This document shows positions 61,538 to 64,000 of a DNA stretch of 64,000 nt, in pieces. Each line of letters opens with the position of its first letter. Position 1 is the stretch's first letter. Origin of the DNA: Opisthorchis felineus (taxonomy: Eukaryota > Platyhelminthes > Trematoda > Opisthorchiida > Opisthorchiidae). A program made the translations under genes and the position numbers. The stretch lies in assembly GCA_004794785.1 (NCBI GenBank), contig SJOL01004778.1:77814-141813 (forward strand), written 5' to 3'. Under the pieces are notes generated by a model. The model had not been told where the DNA came from. It was given only the letters and a program-made list of their open reading frames with translations, and searched no databases.

Positions 61538-62115
61538 TCAGCCCAAGCTGTACGCCTCAAGTATGTCAATTATTTCATTAAGGTTCCCATTGGTGGACGA
61601 AATGTAAAATTTTAACACATTGTCGTCTTGTTCATATCCCATTGAGCGTAAGGTTTGGATAGCTAGACCCATTCCTTCATTGTCGACGGTGACCTCGTGA
61701 ACTGGCGAAAGGTTTGGAGTAGACCTTGAAGGAGTTAGTCTTGCGGAAGAGGTAGCTTGACTGTGAAAGTTGGAATATGGTGGGTCATTCAGCTCATTGG
61801 AAGGAACCATAGTTTGGGTTCTTGAAAGGGTGCCGAACCATGGCCCGTGTGAATATTGGTTGGACGGCCGTGAAGCTACCGCACGTGAACTCTGTCTTCG
61901 GAATAGCCAGCTTGTATGTCTGTGCGATTTCCGTTTTTCTACCGTCCCTAGAACATTCATATCGTACGGTGTTTTTCCGTACAGTTTTGAAGGATCCTTT
62001 TTGTCTCTTGTAACATAGATTCGAACAATCTGTTCCGAGTCACCGTTGGACTGTAACTTGTTTAGCAAATTGGAAATATCTTCGTCACATTCTATCCTGA
62101 CGTAAGTGCTTCCAT
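61538..62115 (-). CDS. PB1-UBA protein B, terminal exon
   Basis: Minus-strand exon from acceptor ggggagacag-type tract cctatttcag (first base 62115) to the stop at 61538, about 191 aa after a split Asp codon. DGSTYVRIECDEDISNLL and QIVRIYV form the second half of a PB1 domain (acidic DEDIS turn, helix, last strand). The middle is basic and Ser-rich (KRKSHRHTSWLFRRQSSR) with a possible LC3-interacting FGTL. The end (TLRSMGYEQDD, NGNLNEIIDILEAY) is a UBA domain. It shares intron phase, domain order and the LRxMGxEQDD UBA signature with protein A. A ubiquitin-binding adaptor of the p62/NBR1 type lacking ZZ is the closest known layout; other PB1 proteins cannot be excluded. Upstream exons were not found in 62116-64000. 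Confidence 0.68.
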
Positions 62116-64000
62116 CTGAAATAGGGGAGACAGGAAATTTCTCTGTGAAATTTTTTTTTTAAAAAAAACAAGATTTTGCCAGCGAAGAGATAGTTAGTGG
62201 TTGAAGGTGTATAGTTATTCGTTTATTCGCCGGCTAACATTGGTAGTTTGATTGTAAAAGTTTCATTATTACTTGAAAGGACATCGTCAGCAGGCTGATG
62301 TTTAATGCAGGTAAGAGTACATCAAGCAGGCGTGTGCGTCTGTTTATAAACGTTCTACTAACTGGGCCTGATCTCCGCTGCACAACAACGCGCAAACGAT
62401 GTCACCTTGAGTAATGATAAAACACTTGCAACCAAAGTGCCCCGGGTTCAGCGACTAAACCAGGTGAATTAATAGGACAGTTTATTCCACATACGACTTT
62501 CATAGGGTATTTATTCGTATGTGTGAACTAGATTAGGTACCTTGGCAATTAGGCTACTAACATGCACTGCGTGCAGAACGCATAACGAATGCCGTTCATC
62601 AGAAGATCAGCAAAAAACAAACAGAAGCTCGTACGTCATTCACGGGATGATGGACAAGGAACCAATAATTAGAATTTGGTCAGTACGCTGGATCAGTCGG
62701 TGACCACGTCCACCTGTGCGCACGGAACGAGTAACAGCTTCGCGCGTGAATAAAGGATAGTAAACAAGAAACCGAATAACTTAATCGGAATAAGGTCAGA
62801 GCACGCGTGACTGAGCCTAGAGTCTATCGCTACTGATCTCATTTTCTGTTGCGAACATCTGAGAAACGGAGAGCACAGTTGTCAACAGTTTAATAATAAC
62901 AATAATAAGACTGTGGTTATTGTGCAACCTTCGGCAGCAAACTGTAAACAAATAAGAACTGTGTTATCAAAATCCTGTGTTGCCCTGCGTTTTTATAATA
63001 ACTGATAGTAAAATCATACTATTTGGGCTTTGACATGCCAGGTATTATGCGTTCGTATTTTGTAAACACCAGGAGTTCTGCGGCGCCAGTGACCACTTAA
63101 GACTGGGATGGCTTGTGACTACTTTTGGAAGCTATATATATATATATATATATATATCCATCTTCCCAACTGAGTCCTTCACGTAGAACATTCCGACTGC
63201 TCTTAGCTGAGGAGCTCCTCTGGGGGAGGGAACAGTTTCATTGACCATACCGGCAAATCATAATGTACTACTCAATGGCAATAATACGAGGACACATTGG
63301 ATTTAGTATGGTAACATCGCACCCCAGTTTACAACATTTGTGACATGATATTGACCAATCTTATCATCCCTGGAGTGTTGTTACAGGTTCAAAAGCTAGG
63401 ATAGCTGCGCTAAGGAGCCACCACTTTACAAACAAACTGGGCTGGTAATAGGTACTCTCATTTGGGTCAAAGCTTGCACGCGATTCAATGTTAGGATTTT
63501 CACTTCCTCAAACATCAGAGGTCATTTACATGTATTCTTTCGCCAGAAGAGGAGTTTGTTGTGTTGACATGATATTAATACCACGACGTTTTGTTACATT
63601 GCATTACGGTAGACTACATGCAGTAAAATAGATTTTTTCTTCTTCGGGGAAGAATGCCACTATACGCATTCATTGGTAATACATAGACTCTAGGTTGTAG
63701 TTCAATGATCACTTCAAAGGCAACCACCCTCGAAGAAAAGACCAACTTGTACAAGAAACCAGTTTTGTCCGGTTCCTCATAATGGCCCCTCGAGAGGGAA
63801 AAGTGTACAACTGTATCCTTTTTAAGGGACATGTTTTCAAAGCAGGTCACTTCTGAGTAATATTTTTCAAGCGGTCTCCCCAGCTCATGACCAAGGCCCT
63901 CTTGAGAGACCACTTGCGTGGATTCACCAATAATGGCTTCTGTCGGCATACGGTATTTTTATGAAAGATCTAACTATTTACCTGCAAGTAGTGCTTTGCT
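62116..64000. other. Upstream flank of PB1-UBA gene B
   Basis: Includes a T9/A8 run near 62151-62169, a TA microsatellite at 63130-63158 and an unassigned minus-strand frame at 63614-63949 whose part from MSLKKDTVVHFSLSRGHYEE onward looks strand-rich. I could not match the latter to the first half of a PB1 domain. The first exon of gene B should be here or beyond the window. Confidence 0.35.
63130..63158. repeat. TA microsatellite
   Basis: Run of about 14 TA units. Confidence 0.9.

Noticed and set aside
61770..62018. Plus-strand ORFs opposite PB1-UBA exon B
   Set aside because: Shadows of the minus-strand exon.
1..64000. CRISPR arrays, bacterial operons, rRNA genes
   Set aside because: None seen; the direct repeats are interspersed eukaryotic elements and genes are spliced.

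Overview
This is a eukaryotic, animal-type genomic window: gene-poor, rich in introns and repeats, with one assembly gap (974 N, 46584-47557). The spliced genes I can recognise are metazoan (a VAV-type SH2/SH3 signalling protein, a 7B2/secretogranin V-type secretory chaperone, an NTH1/endonuclease III DNA glycosylase, and two PB1+UBA genes). Very short introns (34, 44 and 38 bp) beside introns of several kb, a decayed Penelope-like retroelement and abundant tRNA-derived SINEs suggest a flatworm, most likely a digenean (fluke). That placement is inference; no species is assigned.

Layout. Plus strand, 1846-15201: the last five coding exons of a VAV orthologue (linker, SH2 over two exons, C-terminal SH3 over two exons, stop). 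Its introns hold a ~455-bp foldback element, SINEs and other dispersed repeats. Plus strand, 17949-19912: a complete five-exon NTHL1-type gene (262 aa) with three micro-introns, one of them GC-AG; its long fourth intron carries a Penelope-tail foldback element. 19913-27681: no gene recognised. Minus strand, 33725 down to 27682: a 7B2 gene in at least two exons 5 kb apart, the first with the PPNPCP core and the second with the NPYL...VAKK C-terminal peptide. 33726-45270: mostly repeats and unassigned ORFs. Plus strand, 45280-46583: a decayed Penelope-like reverse transcriptase running into the gap. Minus strand, 47844-48526 and 61538-62115: terminal exons of two related PB1-UBA genes in the same orientation about 13 kb apart.

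The most unusual signal is a discrete ~227-bp foldback element made of two head-to-head copies of a sequence with a hammerhead-ribozyme-like core. Two near-complete copies have the same length and are flanked by direct repeats: 13 bp exact for one, 11 bp with 2 mismatches for the other. The second interrupts the Penelope-like RT frame, which resumes right after the insert. A third copy lies in the NTHL1 intron in opposite orientation, and partial copies occur elsewhere. The genes do not form an operon or pathway; they are independent animal genes separated by repeats. Exon boundaries were worked out by hand from splice signals, phase and family conservation.
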